This document shows positions 14,648-24,132 of a stretch of 29,262 nucleotides of DNA, piece after piece (position 1 is the first letter of the stretch; each line of letters begins with the position of its first letter). A model generated the notes under the pieces. It ran no database searches and was not told where the DNA came from. It worked only from the letters and a program-made list of their open reading frames with translations. A program made the position numbers and the translations under genes. The stretch comes from a virus: positions 1-29,262 of IMG/VR virus record IMGVR_UViG_3300009183_000275; one strand, written 5' to 3'.

Positions 14648-16834
14648 ATGGCAGATCCTCCAAATGGAGGCGGGTCCGGTCCTAGCGATAGAGATATTAG
14701 AAACGCTGAAGAGTTGAACAGACAATATTCTGAAATGCAAAGGACTCTCAGAGGCATAGGACCTGAGCTATTGAACGAGATTAATGAACAGATGGAGTTT
14801 CTAGATGAAACTGTTCAAGACATTGTAAAAAGTATCGGAAAAGATTTAAATAGAGAAATTCAAAGTAGTATTAGACTTACTAAAATACTATCAGATAGCG
14901 AAAAGGGAATAGGAAAGAGCCTAACTACTCAAGTAAAGGTACAGGAGCAAATTAAAGTGGTAGAAGAGAGGAGAAAGTCAATAATGAGTCTTATGGAAGA
15001 ATTAGTAGGCGAAAATATAGTAATGACAACAGCGATGGTAAGGCTACAAGAGAGTCTACTAGAAACATTAAATAACCAAGACGAAGCATTACAGAAGCAA
15101 TTAATTAAACTTACAAAATTTGAAAAGTTACTAGGAGGTATTGGCGGGGTATTAAAAGGTTTATCTAAAATCCCGATCGTAGGCCAGTTTATTAAAGCAG
15201 ATGAAGTACTTGCTAAAATGAAAAAAACCGCAGAAGAAGGCGGCAGTAAGATGAAAGTATTTTGGGAAGGTACAGATACTTTATTTAAAGGTATAGGGAT
15301 GAGCTTAATAGGTTTAATAGTACCTGCTTTAAAATTTGTAGTTGATGCAGTAATACAGTTTGATCAAAAAGCATTTGATATTGCTAAAAATTTAGGTACT
15401 TCTGCAGATGAAGGAGAGCGCTTACAGAAAAATTTCCAACAAATAGCTATTAATTCTGGTAATGCAGCGTTAATGAGTAAAGACGTAGCAAAAAGTTTTA
15501 CTGAGATTTCAAATACCCTAGGTTTTTTAGTTCCTTCATCTGGAGCATTTGCTGAATCTGCTGCACTTATACAAAAGAGACTTGGTGCATCGGCAGAAGA
15601 TATGGCCGTATTAGCTAGACAGTCTGCATTAAACGGACAAACCTTAGAACAAACTTATGCTACGTTAAGTGCTAGTAGGGTAATAGAAGGGGTAAGAAAT
15701 AAATTAGCTCTAACAAATAAACAAATATTAGACGGCATTGCTAAAACAAGTGCTGCTATTGTTATTAATTTTAAAGGCAGTACGGAAGCTCTTGCTAATG
15801 CAGTTATTAGAGCTGCTAAATTAGGTACTACATTAAATGATGTTAATAAACAAGCGGAGTCTTTAATAGATTTTGAATCAAGTATACAAAAAGAGTTTGA
15901 AGCACAAATTCTAACTGGTAGAGATATTAACTTAACAAAAGCTAGAGAACTTGCTTTATTGGGTGATACTCAAGGCTTGATGGAAGAATTAAATCGTCAA
16001 CAAGTCACTTACGATTCTTTTACTAAGCAGAATGTAATTCAAAGAAAAGCAGAAGCAGACGCAATAGGTCTAAGTGTTGAAGAGTTGTCAAAGAAGTTAC
16101 TTGCACAAAAACAAGCTAATGCCTTAGGTGCTGAAGAGGGACAATCTTTACAAGAAAGATATAACGATTTAATGAAAACTGCCGATGGACAGAAGCGAAT
16201 TAAAGAAGAGTTAACCGCACAAGAACAAGCTGACTTGAGAAGAGCTTCAATGCAAGACAGATTTCAAGCCGCTGTTGAGAAGTTGAAAGATACTTTAGGA
16301 AGTATGTTAGGAGGAGATGGACCTGTAGGTAAGATGGTTAATGCTTTTGCTTCTTTCGTAGGCGATACTAAGAAAATGACAGCTTTAGGAAACACTTTAA
16401 AGAGTATTTTTGAATCTATCAGTAAGACTATAGAGCGCTTCCCGCAGATTTTAAGTGCTTCAGTAAGTATAATGAAGGTACTAGTATCTCTATCTATAGC
16501 CAGAGCTGTAGCTAGTATAGTAGCTTCTTTAAGTACAGTTCCTATAGTAGGAGCAGCAGCAGGAGCATACGCAGGCTACAAAGCCTATAACTGGCTAGAT
16601 GGTTTAGCTAAAGGAATAGGAGGAGGAGCACCAGGTATAAGCATGCCAACTGAAAGCGGAATGACTCAACCTCCTACCGGCTATAACACGCAATCGCAAT
16701 CTGAAAATGAAGGAAAAAATAACACAAAAACACCGGTAGTAAATCTAAACGCAAATATACAAGTTGGAACAGAGGGATGGGGAAAACAAACTTTAATTGC
16801 TCTACAACAACATCACGGAACAACACTTAGATAA
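14648..16834 (+). CDS. Tail tape measure protein
   Basis: About 728 aa from the ATG at 14648 (MADPPNGGGSG); the frame is also open from ATG 14624, eight codons upstream, but that codon nearly abuts a putative promoter box. The protein is a long helical, coiled-coil-rich chain (about 20-160), with hydrophobic helices (around 215-240, and about 615-660 with SLSIARAVASIVASLSTVPI then a Gly/Ala-rich stretch), and the segment EAQILTGRDINLTKARELAL, which is common in myovirus tape measures. In this family the protein sets tail length inside the tube and may enter the cell. At about 1.5 angstrom per residue this fits a tail near 110 nm. It follows the chaperone gene, the usual order. Confidence 0.85.
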   Translation: MADPPNGGGSGPSDRDIRNAEELNRQYSEMQRTLRGIGPELLNEINEQMEFLDETVQDIVKSIGKDLNREIQSSIRLTKILSDSEKGIGKSLTTQVKVQEQIKVVEERRKSIMSLMEELVGENIVMTTAMVRLQESLLETLNNQDEALQKQLIKLTKFEKLLGGIGGVLKGLSKIPIVGQFIKADEVLAKMKKTAEEGGSKMKVFWEGTDTLFKGIGMSLIGLIVPALKFVVDAVIQFDQKAFDIAKNLGTSADEGERLQKNFQQIAINSGNAALMSKDVAKSFTEISNTLGFLVPSSGAFAESAALIQKRLGASAEDMAVLARQSALNGQTLEQTYATLSASRVIEGVRNKLALTNKQILDGIAKTSAAIVINFKGSTEALANAVIRAAKLGTTLNDVNKQAESLIDFESSIQKEFEAQILTGRDINLTKARELALLGDTQGLMEELNRQQVTYDSFTKQNVIQRKAEADAIGLSVEELSKKLLAQKQANALGAEEGQSLQERYNDLMKTADGQKRIKEELTAQEQADLRRASMQDRFQAAVEKLKDTLGSMLGGDGPVGKMVNAFASFVGDTKKMTALGNTLKSIFESISKTIERFPQILSASVSIMKVLVSLSIARAVASIVASLSTVPIVGAAAGAYAGYKAYNWLDGLAKGIGGGAPGISMPTESGMTQPPTGYNTQSQSENEGKNNTKTPVVNLNANIQVGTEGWGKQTLIALQQHHGTTLR

Positions 16835-16835
16835 T

Positions 16836-17066
16836 ATGGCATTATTAGGACAAATAAAAAAATCACAGTTAAGTAAACAAGGACGAACCAATCCTACAGG
16901 ACAATTTGAAGGAACTCCTCAAAATGTCGCTACTGTATTAAGAGGTTCTTCCGTACCCTTAGCTTCTTCTGTAATACCTGTAATTGAAAATCCAATAGAT
17001 GTTACATATGGTGCAAAACCACAACCAACCTATTTAGATTACTTGAGAGCTTCTAATAAAACATAA
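16836..17066 (+). CDS. Small hypothetical baseplate-region protein
   Basis: This 76-aa protein starts at ATG 16836, one base after the tape measure stop. The frame is open further upstream to a TTG at 16797, but that would overlap the tape measure gene by 38 bases, so ATG 16836 is preferred. The N-terminus MALLGQIKKSQLSKQGRTN is basic; the rest is rich in Pro, Thr and Val and ends PTYLDYLRASNKT. No motif is recognised. Its place between tape measure and baseplate genes, with 3 bases to the next ATG, suggests a small baseplate or tail-end component. Confidence 0.68.
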   Translation: MALLGQIKKSQLSKQGRTNPTGQFEGTPQNVATVLRGSSVPLASSVIPVIENPIDVTYGAKPQPTYLDYLRASNKT

Positions 17067-17069
17067 TTT

Positions 17070-18865
17070 ATGCCATTAATTAATTTCAAGACTAATTTTA
17101 CTAATTTAAGATTTGGCATGGATCAACCGGGAGGTGGAGATAGTGGTCAACCATTCATCCAATCCCCTATTGAGACTGCTAATACCCCTACGGAATTTAA
17201 AGATTTTTACAATCTTAATAGAACTAGCTTAGACTTTCCAATAAGAGGGGGAGCGATAAGCTCTCTAGTAGATGGAGGATATACAACACAAGCTGCTATT
17301 ATAGATTTAGAGCGTATTAAGAAGTTTTTTAAATCCGCACCACAAGGTGAGACTTTTATTAATAAGCAGAAAGGATTACAATTAACCAATCCGATAACAC
17401 AAGTTCCTAACTCGCTACAGTTTCTAGGGCTTTCTTTAGGTAATGCAGTTATACCTACAACACAGGTCTATAATCCAGCAAATACTTTAGCTCAAGTAGG
17501 AGTACAGGGAAATGGAACACATTTTAATAGACACGGAGTTAGTCCGAATGCATATGAGTCTGTTTATCAGACATATCAGTATATTCAGGCGCACCTCAAA
17601 ACAATACAGAAGTAACTAATAGATTATCTATCCTACGTGCTTTAAAATTAGTAGGAACTACAAACTTCCTTATAAATTCAGATTTAACTACCGGACTTAG
17701 TCTTGATCCATTACTTGTTGAGAGATTAGGTATTTCAACAATCCAAAATCAATTATTTAACTATCCAGGAGGTCCTGGTTCAAATTACGGTATTGGCTTT
17801 ACAAGAATCTTTAGAGCCACTGATACTAATATTACTAAGTTAAGTCAAACTAGACCTGATCCTCGCTTTACTGCTAATGGAAGTATAGCACAGCCTTATT
17901 CTGCTATTGCTTTTACCTATCAACAGCTAGCTCAACAAACAGGCTCTTATGCAGCAGGTAAAACACCTCTAACAACAAACATACAAGACTTTAGAAATCA
18001 ACTACCAGCCGGAGTATCTGGTACTGCTAGATCAGATTACTCTTTGTACAACATAGCTAATAAAAATAACAATTCCACTAAGAGAGGTTTAGGTATTGGT
18101 AACCCCGGCTCTCCTATTCAACAAAGTAACGTATTTAATGTTCGAAGAGTTACAGATATTGGTAGTGATTTAGTAAACTTAAATCCTTTCTTTTATTATA
18201 CACAAGACGGAGCAGGAGAGCAAACTCCATGGACAGCAGGAGGGCAAGATACCAAAGATATTATTAAGTTTGCTTTTGAATGTATAGATAATAATCAACC
18301 CTCACAAGCTATTGGACTTGTATTTAGAGCTTTCTTTGATGGTCAAATTAGTGATTCAAATACAGCAGAATATAATACATTTAAATACCTAGGAAGAGGT
18401 GAAACTTTTAGAACTTATCAAGGATTTGATAGAACAATTGGATTTACATTTAAGGTATTTTGTCAAAGTAGACAAGAGATGCAACCTCTATACACTAAAT
18501 TAAATAACTTAGTATCCCAAGTATACCCAGACTATTCTCCTACCTCTAATTTAATGAGAGGAAATGTTGTTAAATTGACAATTGGCGATTATATTTATAG
18601 AATGCCAGGATTTTTAGAGAATGTAAATATAACTATTGATAATAGTAATACCCCTTGGGAAATTCAATTAAAAGGAGCATTAGAAACAGACGTAGCAGAA
18701 TTACCTCATATGGTTACTGTTGCATGTACATTTAAACCAATTATGGATATTTTACCGAGAAAAGCTACATTCGGTGATCTAAATGTACCTCTTATTGCAA
18801 ACGGAGGCTTAATGTCTCAAGGAGCATTAACTCAAGTTCCAACAGTTCAAAATAATCCTGTTTAA
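17070..18865 (+). pseudogene. Baseplate protein (tube-initiator-like), one gene split by a frameshift
   Basis: Two open frames make one gene. Frame A runs 17070-17615 (MPLINFKTNF, then INKQKGLQLTNPITQVPNSL). Frame B is open 17558-18865 and carries NRLSILRALKLVGTTNFLIN, later the LGRGETFRTYQGFDRTIGFT block, and GDYIYRMPGFLENVNITID near the end. Frame B has no ATG near its start, only a TTG at 18044 well inside conserved-looking sequence, so bases 17616-18043 are coding and not a gap. The switch lies between 17558 and 17613 and equals one missing base (or a -1 shift). The full product would be about 598 aa. The C-terminal part looks like tail tube-fold baseplate proteins such as gp48/gp54, but this is tentative. 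Confidence 0.75.
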
Positions 18866-18875
18866 TAAAACATTT

Positions 18876-19181
18876 ATGCAATCTAGATACCAAAACATAC
18901 CAGTCACAAAGCTAAATGTTACAAGTAGTATGTATTACCAGACTAATATCTATCCTGAAATACAGCCAACCAATACAGACTACTATGTAATTGCGACTGC
19001 AGACGATAGATTAGATCTATTAGCATATGATTTCTATCAAGATTCAAATCTTTGGTGGATTATTGCTTCTGCAAACGCATTACCAGGTGATTCTATGTAC
19101 CCTCCCGTAGGTATGCAGTTAAGAATCCCAACAGACTTACAAACAGTAGTAAACTCCTATAATTCAGAGAATAATGGCTGA
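18876..19181 (+). CDS. gp53-like baseplate wedge protein with LysM-like fold
   Basis: This 101-aa protein contains the tract DDRLDLLAYDFYQDSNLWWI (residues about 43-62) followed by IASANALPGDSMYPPVGMQL and IPTDLQ. This is the pattern of LysM-like modules in phage baseplates, where the chain folds onto the baseplate core and does not necessarily bind peptidoglycan; T4 gp53 has such a module. Length is shorter than T4 gp53 (196 aa). Its stop overlaps the hub gene start by 8 bases, indicating coupled translation. The LysM-like call is good; the gp53 equivalence is an inference from fold and location. Confidence 0.7.
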   Translation: MQSRYQNIPVTKLNVTSSMYYQTNIYPEIQPTNTDYYVIATADDRLDLLAYDFYQDSNLWWIIASANALPGDSMYPPVGMQLRIPTDLQTVVNSYNSENNG

Positions 19182-22100
19182 GATGTTATCTAACGTCATT
19201 GGTGCTCCATTTTCAGAGTATGTTTTGACACAATTAAGCTTAAGAGCAACGCATAATAGTTCTCTCACTAGAACTAATGACGAAGTAATGTTTATAGCCA
19301 ATAAAACGGCCTGGGTAAGATTAACTTCCTCTGTACAGATTAATAAAAATCAAGAAGTTCTAAATGTAGGAGCAGGAACTCTACCTGGCTTTAAACCCGT
19401 GAGTATACCAAACCCTTTGCTAAATCAATACTATAAAAGCCTATTAGGAACTCCCGCTATTGGATATAATGATTCAGACTCTTTAAGAAAAAATTGGATA
19501 CTCGAAGCAGGTACTTCTATTTCAACTGGCGATGGTATTGATTTAAGATCTGGAATAGGACCAGAAGGTGCTTATGGATTAGGAGGAACTGAAGAATTAG
19601 GTTATAGACCTATGCCCGGTTTAACTTCGGTGGAAATAGATACAGTAGGTACTTTAGGTTCATTAAGACAAGCCAATATTCAATTTAAGGTTTGGAATAT
19701 AAATCAACTTAATGTTATGGAAGCCCTATACTTTAGATTAGGCTACTCTATGATACTTGAGTGGGGACATACACAATACTATCAAAACAAAGGAGTAGGA
19801 AAGCAAGGCACTTTCGTAACAAACACATACGGTCTTGATCTTTTTTCAAGTAAAATGAGAAAGGAAGAGGTCCAACAGAAAATATCTAAACTTACTTACG
19901 ACTCTAGCGGTAACTACCAAGGTATGCTTGGTATAGTTAGTAACTTCAACTGGTCAATGAATCAAGAAGGGGGTTACGATTGTACTGTTAAGTTAATAGG
20001 ATTGGGAGCAGTAATTGATTCATTAAGAATTAACTCTTCTTATAAAATGCCAGACTCTTTACAAGAAATCTACGACGCACAGCAGGCTATGCAAAAAAGA
20101 GAGCAGCAAGAAGCAGAAGAATTAAAGAAAAAGTTAGACCGTCAAAAAATAGGGCTAACCTCTGTACCTGTAACGTTTCCTAAAAACATCGACGAAGTAT
20201 ATACTGTATTATTTGCAACGGATTTAGGAGAAGAAGCAAAAAAGACTTCTGCTCAAGAATTTTTTAGAACAATATCTTACTACTCCGATTATCAATCTGA
20301 TCCAACACTTTCTAACTATATTCCTGATTATTATTATAAAGCAGTAAAAGGAGGAAAAGATGCAGTTCCAAAACAAAGAGAGGAAATTGATAAAGTAGCA
20401 GGATTATTTATAACAACTAAAGACGCAAAACTTAACTTTAAAGCAACAATTCCAGCTAACGTTACAGTTAATTATCCGCAACCTATTAAACTAGATACTT
20501 CCTACTTTAATAAGCGATACCAAGAGTATACTACTGCCTACCCTAGCCCTAATCAGAATAACTTTATTCTTACAACTAAAACTTTAGGCTTTAATAATGT
20601 TTTACTTGAAACATTATTTCCAAGTAGCCAGGTTAGAGACTCTATATTAGAAAATGTCATAATTATAGAACCTGAATCTAAAAGTATTATTGATGTTTCT
20701 ACTGCTTATTTAGCTACACTTGAAAACAAATACAGAGATCGAGCTTATATAAGAGAGGTAGTAACTGTAGTACTACCTTATATAGGAAGAATACCAGGCG
20801 TTATTGAAGGTACTACTATAGATAAGACTTTTTTTGTAGCTATTAAGTTTATTCCGAGTACTGCTTCAGTTATAGCAGCAGACCTATTTTCGTTTTTTAA
20901 TAACTGGTTAAACAACAAATCTGGTATAGCAAATGTAATAGATATACAAACCGATATTGTAAATCAGAATAAGGATACTTACTATAAGAATTTATACATT
21001 ACTGCAAATATACCTACAACCACACCAAAAGACCCTACTATACAAATTATTACTAACGATACTAGTTACATCGCTGCTACTCTTTCACGACCTGAAGAAC
21101 AAACAATTACACCTCCTGTACCAGAAATTGCAAATGAGGGTGATACAGCCGGAGACATCAATAGTACAACTTCCGGTCAAGTAGATCCAGGAGAGCGATT
21201 TAATTCTGCTTTACATATAATGCTTAATGTAGTTAAAAGCCAACTTAAAACAGAAGCTAGTAAACGTACGGGTGTTACTTCTGCATCACTACTACCAACT
21301 ACAAAGTTATTATATAATGACGGTATATTAAATGGAGTACTAGCTGATAAAGCTGGTAGAATAGAATCTGTAACACCGCTTAATGATGTAAGGCAATTTG
21401 ACTTACTACAATATGCTTTAAAAGGATTTAATAGTAATTTAATGTCCGACCCTACTGTTTATAACGAGGTAGAAAGCGTAAAGTTTGATAAGCTATGTAC
21501 GGGATATTTAATTCCTTATGTACAGAAAGACGCAAAAGGACTCCCGAACTATCCAACTTACATAAAGTTCGGTTACTTATTAGCTTTTTTAAATAATATG
21601 TGCCTTATTTACGATTCAACTCAAGATACAGATAAACACCCCTACGTCTATCTTGACTTTAATCCAGAGACAAATTTATGCCTAAGCAATCCTCAACACC
21701 TTTCTGTTGATCCCTATACGTGTATGATTCCCTTTCAAGGCACTGATGACGATTATATAAAAATATTTCCAGAAGGTATATCAAGAGAATCTCTTAGTAA
21801 GGAATTTAATAACGCACCTTTAACAGATACACTAAATACAGTATCTAAAAGTATGGAAAGTTTTAAAGGTAACACTCTATACCAAGGTAAGACAATGGAA
21901 ATTTTACTTAATATAGATTTCTTACTTGAAACTTTAAAACAATATACCTCTAATGATAGAGAGCATGCAATTAACCTTAAAGGTTTTTTAGATGCTATTG
22001 TAACCGGTGTAAATAAAGCAACAGGTAATATTAATTTATTTAGAGTTGCTTATAGAGATGATTCCAATACTATAATTATTAAAGATGATCAGTTTGTACC

Positions 22101-23442
22101 TTCTTTACAAGGAGAAAGTACATCTATGGAAAGTGTTAACGGTAATCAAGTTATATATAACGACACCCTAGGCCCTATAGTACCAAGATACGGACAACTT
22201 CCTGTATTTGGTGTAAAGAGCTTAGTAAGAGAAATGCAATTTCAAACCGACTTATCAACAGCAATATCAAATCAAATCGCTATTTCAGCTCAAGCAAGTA
22301 CAGGGTCTGTAAATTCAACCGACCACTCCCCTTTCAGTTATTTAAATGTAAATTATTCTGATGCTTATAAGCCTTTTGTAAGAAATGTAGCAGCCGCTAA
22401 AATAACCACAAAGCCAGATGAAGATAAATTAGCAATAAACGATCTTAAACAAGCAGGTCAGTTTAATCAACATTTACGAAGTATTTATAGTATTAATACC
22501 GATAAAACATTATCGACAGGTAAAATTGATATGGCTACTAACTATTACATTAACAGCATGTCTAACTTAAAAGCTACTGACGGTATAACTTCGGCAGCTC
22601 CCTTCATACCTGCAAATTTAAGTTTAACTTTAGACGGTATTGGCGGTGTGATTATGGGACAGGCTTTTACTATTGACCAAGATAGACTTCCTTTATCTCT
22701 TAGAAGTGTAGACGACCCTACCCATACTAAAGTAGGTTTTATTGTAGTAGGATTAACTCATACTGTTCAAAATAATCAATGGCTTACTAAAATTAGAGGA
22801 CAAATGATTAAGCTTAGAGATACAACAAATTACGCTACAAGATTAACTCCTATTACTTCTTCACAAAAGACAAAAGCAAATACGGATAATTCAAGAATTA
22901 CTATAGCAAACACTCCTTGGAGTGCAGCCTTTATTAGCTATGTAATGCAACAGGCCGGAGTTACATCTTTCCCTCTTAACAGTAACCATTTAGCTTATGC
23001 ACAAAAACTTAGAGCTACTTACCCGCCAAATTCTACAGATAAAAACGGATTTAAAGTTTTAGACACTACTACCACTAAAATAGAAGTGGGAGATTTAATA
23101 GTAAAAGGAAGAAGCGGTAATAACGTATCTTTTAATACTAAAGAGTGGTCAGGGAATGGTCATGGAGATATTATAGTAGGTATTAACAGCAATACTGCTT
23201 TATTAGTGGGCGGTAATGAAGGCGATACTGTACAACAAACATCAGTCGGACTCGTTGACGGTAAGTTAGGCAAATCTGATTTCTTTGTAATACTAAGACC
23301 GCCAAAAGACTCAGTGAATAAAATAGTAAGTATTACTAAAGCTGAATATAAGAATTGGAGTACTGGGAAGTGGAAAGAAGATACTGCTGCTGCCCGTCAA
23401 AGTTTAACAGCTTATTATAAAACTGTTGGAATAAACGTATAA
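19174..23442 (+). CDS. Very large baseplate hub protein with C-terminal DUF2272/CHAP-like domain
   Basis: This 1422-aa protein is the largest in the window. The N-terminal third has hub-like segments: GYRPMPGLTSVEIDTVGTLG, VWNINQLNVMEALYFRLGYS, ILEWGHTQYYQNKG, and a FNWSMNQEGGYDCTVKLIGL strand typical of central baseplate/hub proteins. The middle is long and diverse with a Lys/Glu helix at about 300-325. The C-terminus (from about 1240) has PWSAAFISYVMQQAGV (W1249, S1250), H1272 in SNHLAYAQ, and GHGDIIVG (H1330), the layout of DUF2272/CHAP-type cell-wall peptidase folds. The position where CHAP/NlpC enzymes have the Cys nucleophile carries Ser here, as I recall for DUF2272. It likely joins hub and peptidoglycan-degrading functions that are separate proteins in T4 (gp27, gp5). 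Confidence 0.78.
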   Translation: MAEMLSNVIGAPFSEYVLTQLSLRATHNSSLTRTNDEVMFIANKTAWVRLTSSVQINKNQEVLNVGAGTLPGFKPVSIPNPLLNQYYKSLLGTPAIGYNDSDSLRKNWILEAGTSISTGDGIDLRSGIGPEGAYGLGGTEELGYRPMPGLTSVEIDTVGTLGSLRQANIQFKVWNINQLNVMEALYFRLGYSMILEWGHTQYYQNKGVGKQGTFVTNTYGLDLFSSKMRKEEVQQKISKLTYDSSGNYQGMLGIVSNFNWSMNQEGGYDCTVKLIGLGAVIDSLRINSSYKMPDSLQEIYDAQQAMQKREQQEAEELKKKLDRQKIGLTSVPVTFPKNIDEVYTVLFATDLGEEAKKTSAQEFFRTISYYSDYQSDPTLSNYIPDYYYKAVKGGKDAVPKQREEIDKVAGLFITTKDAKLNFKATIPANVTVNYPQPIKLDTSYFNKRYQEYTTAYPSPNQNNFILTTKTLGFNNVLLETLFPSSQVRDSILENVIIIEPESKSIIDVSTAYLATLENKYRDRAYIREVVTVVLPYIGRIPGVIEGTTIDKTFFVAIKFIPSTASVIAADLFSFFNNWLNNKSGIANVIDIQTDIVNQNKDTYYKNLYITANIPTTTPKDPTIQIITNDTSYIAATLSRPEEQTITPPVPEIANEGDTAGDINSTTSGQVDPGERFNSALHIMLNVVKSQLKTEASKRTGVTSASLLPTTKLLYNDGILNGVLADKAGRIESVTPLNDVRQFDLLQYALKGFNSNLMSDPTVYNEVESVKFDKLCTGYLIPYVQKDAKGLPNYPTYIKFGYLLAFLNNMCLIYDSTQDTDKHPYVYLDFNPETNLCLSNPQHLSVDPYTCMIPFQGTDDDYIKIFPEGISRESLSKEFNNAPLTDTLNTVSKSMESFKGNTLYQGKTMEILLNIDFLLETLKQYTSNDREHAINLKGFLDAIVTGVNKATGNINLFRVAYRDDSNTIIIKDDQFVPSLQGESTSMESVNGNQVIYNDTLGPIVPRYGQLPVFGVKSLVREMQFQTDLSTAISNQIAISAQASTGSVNSTDHSPFSYLNVNYSDAYKPFVRNVAAAKITTKPDEDKLAINDLKQAGQFNQHLRSIYSINTDKTLSTGKIDMATNYYINSMSNLKATDGITSAAPFIPANLSLTLDGIGGVIMGQAFTIDQDRLPLSLRSVDDPTHTKVGFIVVGLTHTVQNNQWLTKIRGQMIKLRDTTNYATRLTPITSSQKTKANTDNSRITIANTPWSAAFISYVMQQAGVTSFPLNSNHLAYAQKLRATYPPNSTDKNGFKVLDTTTTKIEVGDLIVKGRSGNNVSFNTKEWSGNGHGDIIVGINSNTALLVGGNEGDTVQQTSVGLVDGKLGKSDFFVILRPPKDSVNKIVSITKAEYKNWSTGKWKEDTAAARQSLTAYYKTVGINV

Positions 23443-23445
23443 GAT

Positions 23446-24084
23446 ATGGCATTAAAATACTATCCATCAACTAGAGTTAGAACCAACCTCTATACAGCAG
23501 GAAATGAATACCAATTACCTAACGGGAAACCCTATAGCGGTAGATACTACGAGGTATTTGACGGAACTGTTTATGCAGGTATTAATCCTATAGTTGGAAC
23601 CAATGAACTTTTAACTCCTATTAGCGATAATAGTACTTCTGTAGCAAGATCTGTAAATTCAACTGCTTATGTAACCTCTAAAACCCAAGGCAGTGCAACT
23701 AATCTTCCAGACTCTGACGTAACTTTAACTGAATTAGTTCCTTACTATCCAATCCTAATACCTTCAGACTACCAGCAAGGTTATTTTATAAGATACTTTG
23801 CAAAAAGTGTTACAGGTCCTCAATATGTTATAGAAATATCACAAGCAGATTTTGTACAACTACAAAACGGAAATGTATCCCCTACTGTATTGGGATATGA
23901 ACACACTAGTATGCTTTGGCAATTAACTGGCCCGTTAAAAGATACAAGAATTTCTCAGTATCAAATTCAAGGGGGTGTTTTCGATACAAATAAAAGAGTA
24001 ACAGAAGCAAAAGCAAAAGGATTTAACGGTATTATAGCCTTTATAGGAGGGGATTATACTAAGTATGCAAAAATAACCCCATAA
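23446..24084 (+). CDS. Hypothetical baseplate-region virion protein
   Basis: This 212-aa protein starts 3 bases after the hub stop. It is Tyr/Thr/Gly-rich and beta-like: YYPSTRVRTNLYTAGNEYQL, then PNGKPYSGRYYEVFDGTVYA (about 25-44), a Thr/Ser-rich linker, YPILIPSDYQQGYFIRYF, and a C-terminal helix TEAKAKGFNGIIAFIGGDYT. I do not know a named family. It ends the structural block, and a host-type promoter for the DNA genes begins inside the gap right after it. Likely a baseplate or tail-tip component by context only. Confidence 0.68.
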   Translation: MALKYYPSTRVRTNLYTAGNEYQLPNGKPYSGRYYEVFDGTVYAGINPIVGTNELLTPISDNSTSVARSVNSTAYVTSKTQGSATNLPDSDVTLTELVPYYPILIPSDYQQGYFIRYFAKSVTGPQYVIEISQADFVQLQNGNVSPTVLGYEHTSMLWQLTGPLKDTRISQYQIQGGVFDTNKRVTEAKAKGFNGIIAFIGGDYTKYAKITP

Positions 24085-24087
24085 GAG

Positions 24088-24118
24088 TTGGTTCTTTAAA
24101 ATAGTATTCTTATTTTAC
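24088..24118 (+). promoter_or_regulatory. Host-type promoter TTG-N20-TATTTTAC before the polymerase gene
   Basis: TTG at 24088-24090, 20 bases, then TATTTTAC at 24111-24118, two mismatches from TAnnTTTG. It begins 4 bases after the last structural gene and is followed by the leader TAAATAAATGTTATG, identical to that of denV. It marks the switch from structural to DNA-metabolism genes. Confidence 0.6.
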
Positions 24119-24132
24119 TGTAAATAAATGTT

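Noticed and set aside
16797-16835. TTG start for the small protein after the tape measure
   Set aside because: It would overlap the tape measure gene by 38 bases, while an ATG at 16836 sits one base after the stop.
18044-18865. Separate gene starting at TTG 18044
   Set aside because: The same frame stays open back to 17558 with protein-like sequence, so this is the downstream part of a frameshifted gene.
20404-20413. TATTTATA inside the hub gene as another promoter
   Set aside because: It lies within a coding region, and A/T-only octamers are expected there several times by chance in this composition.
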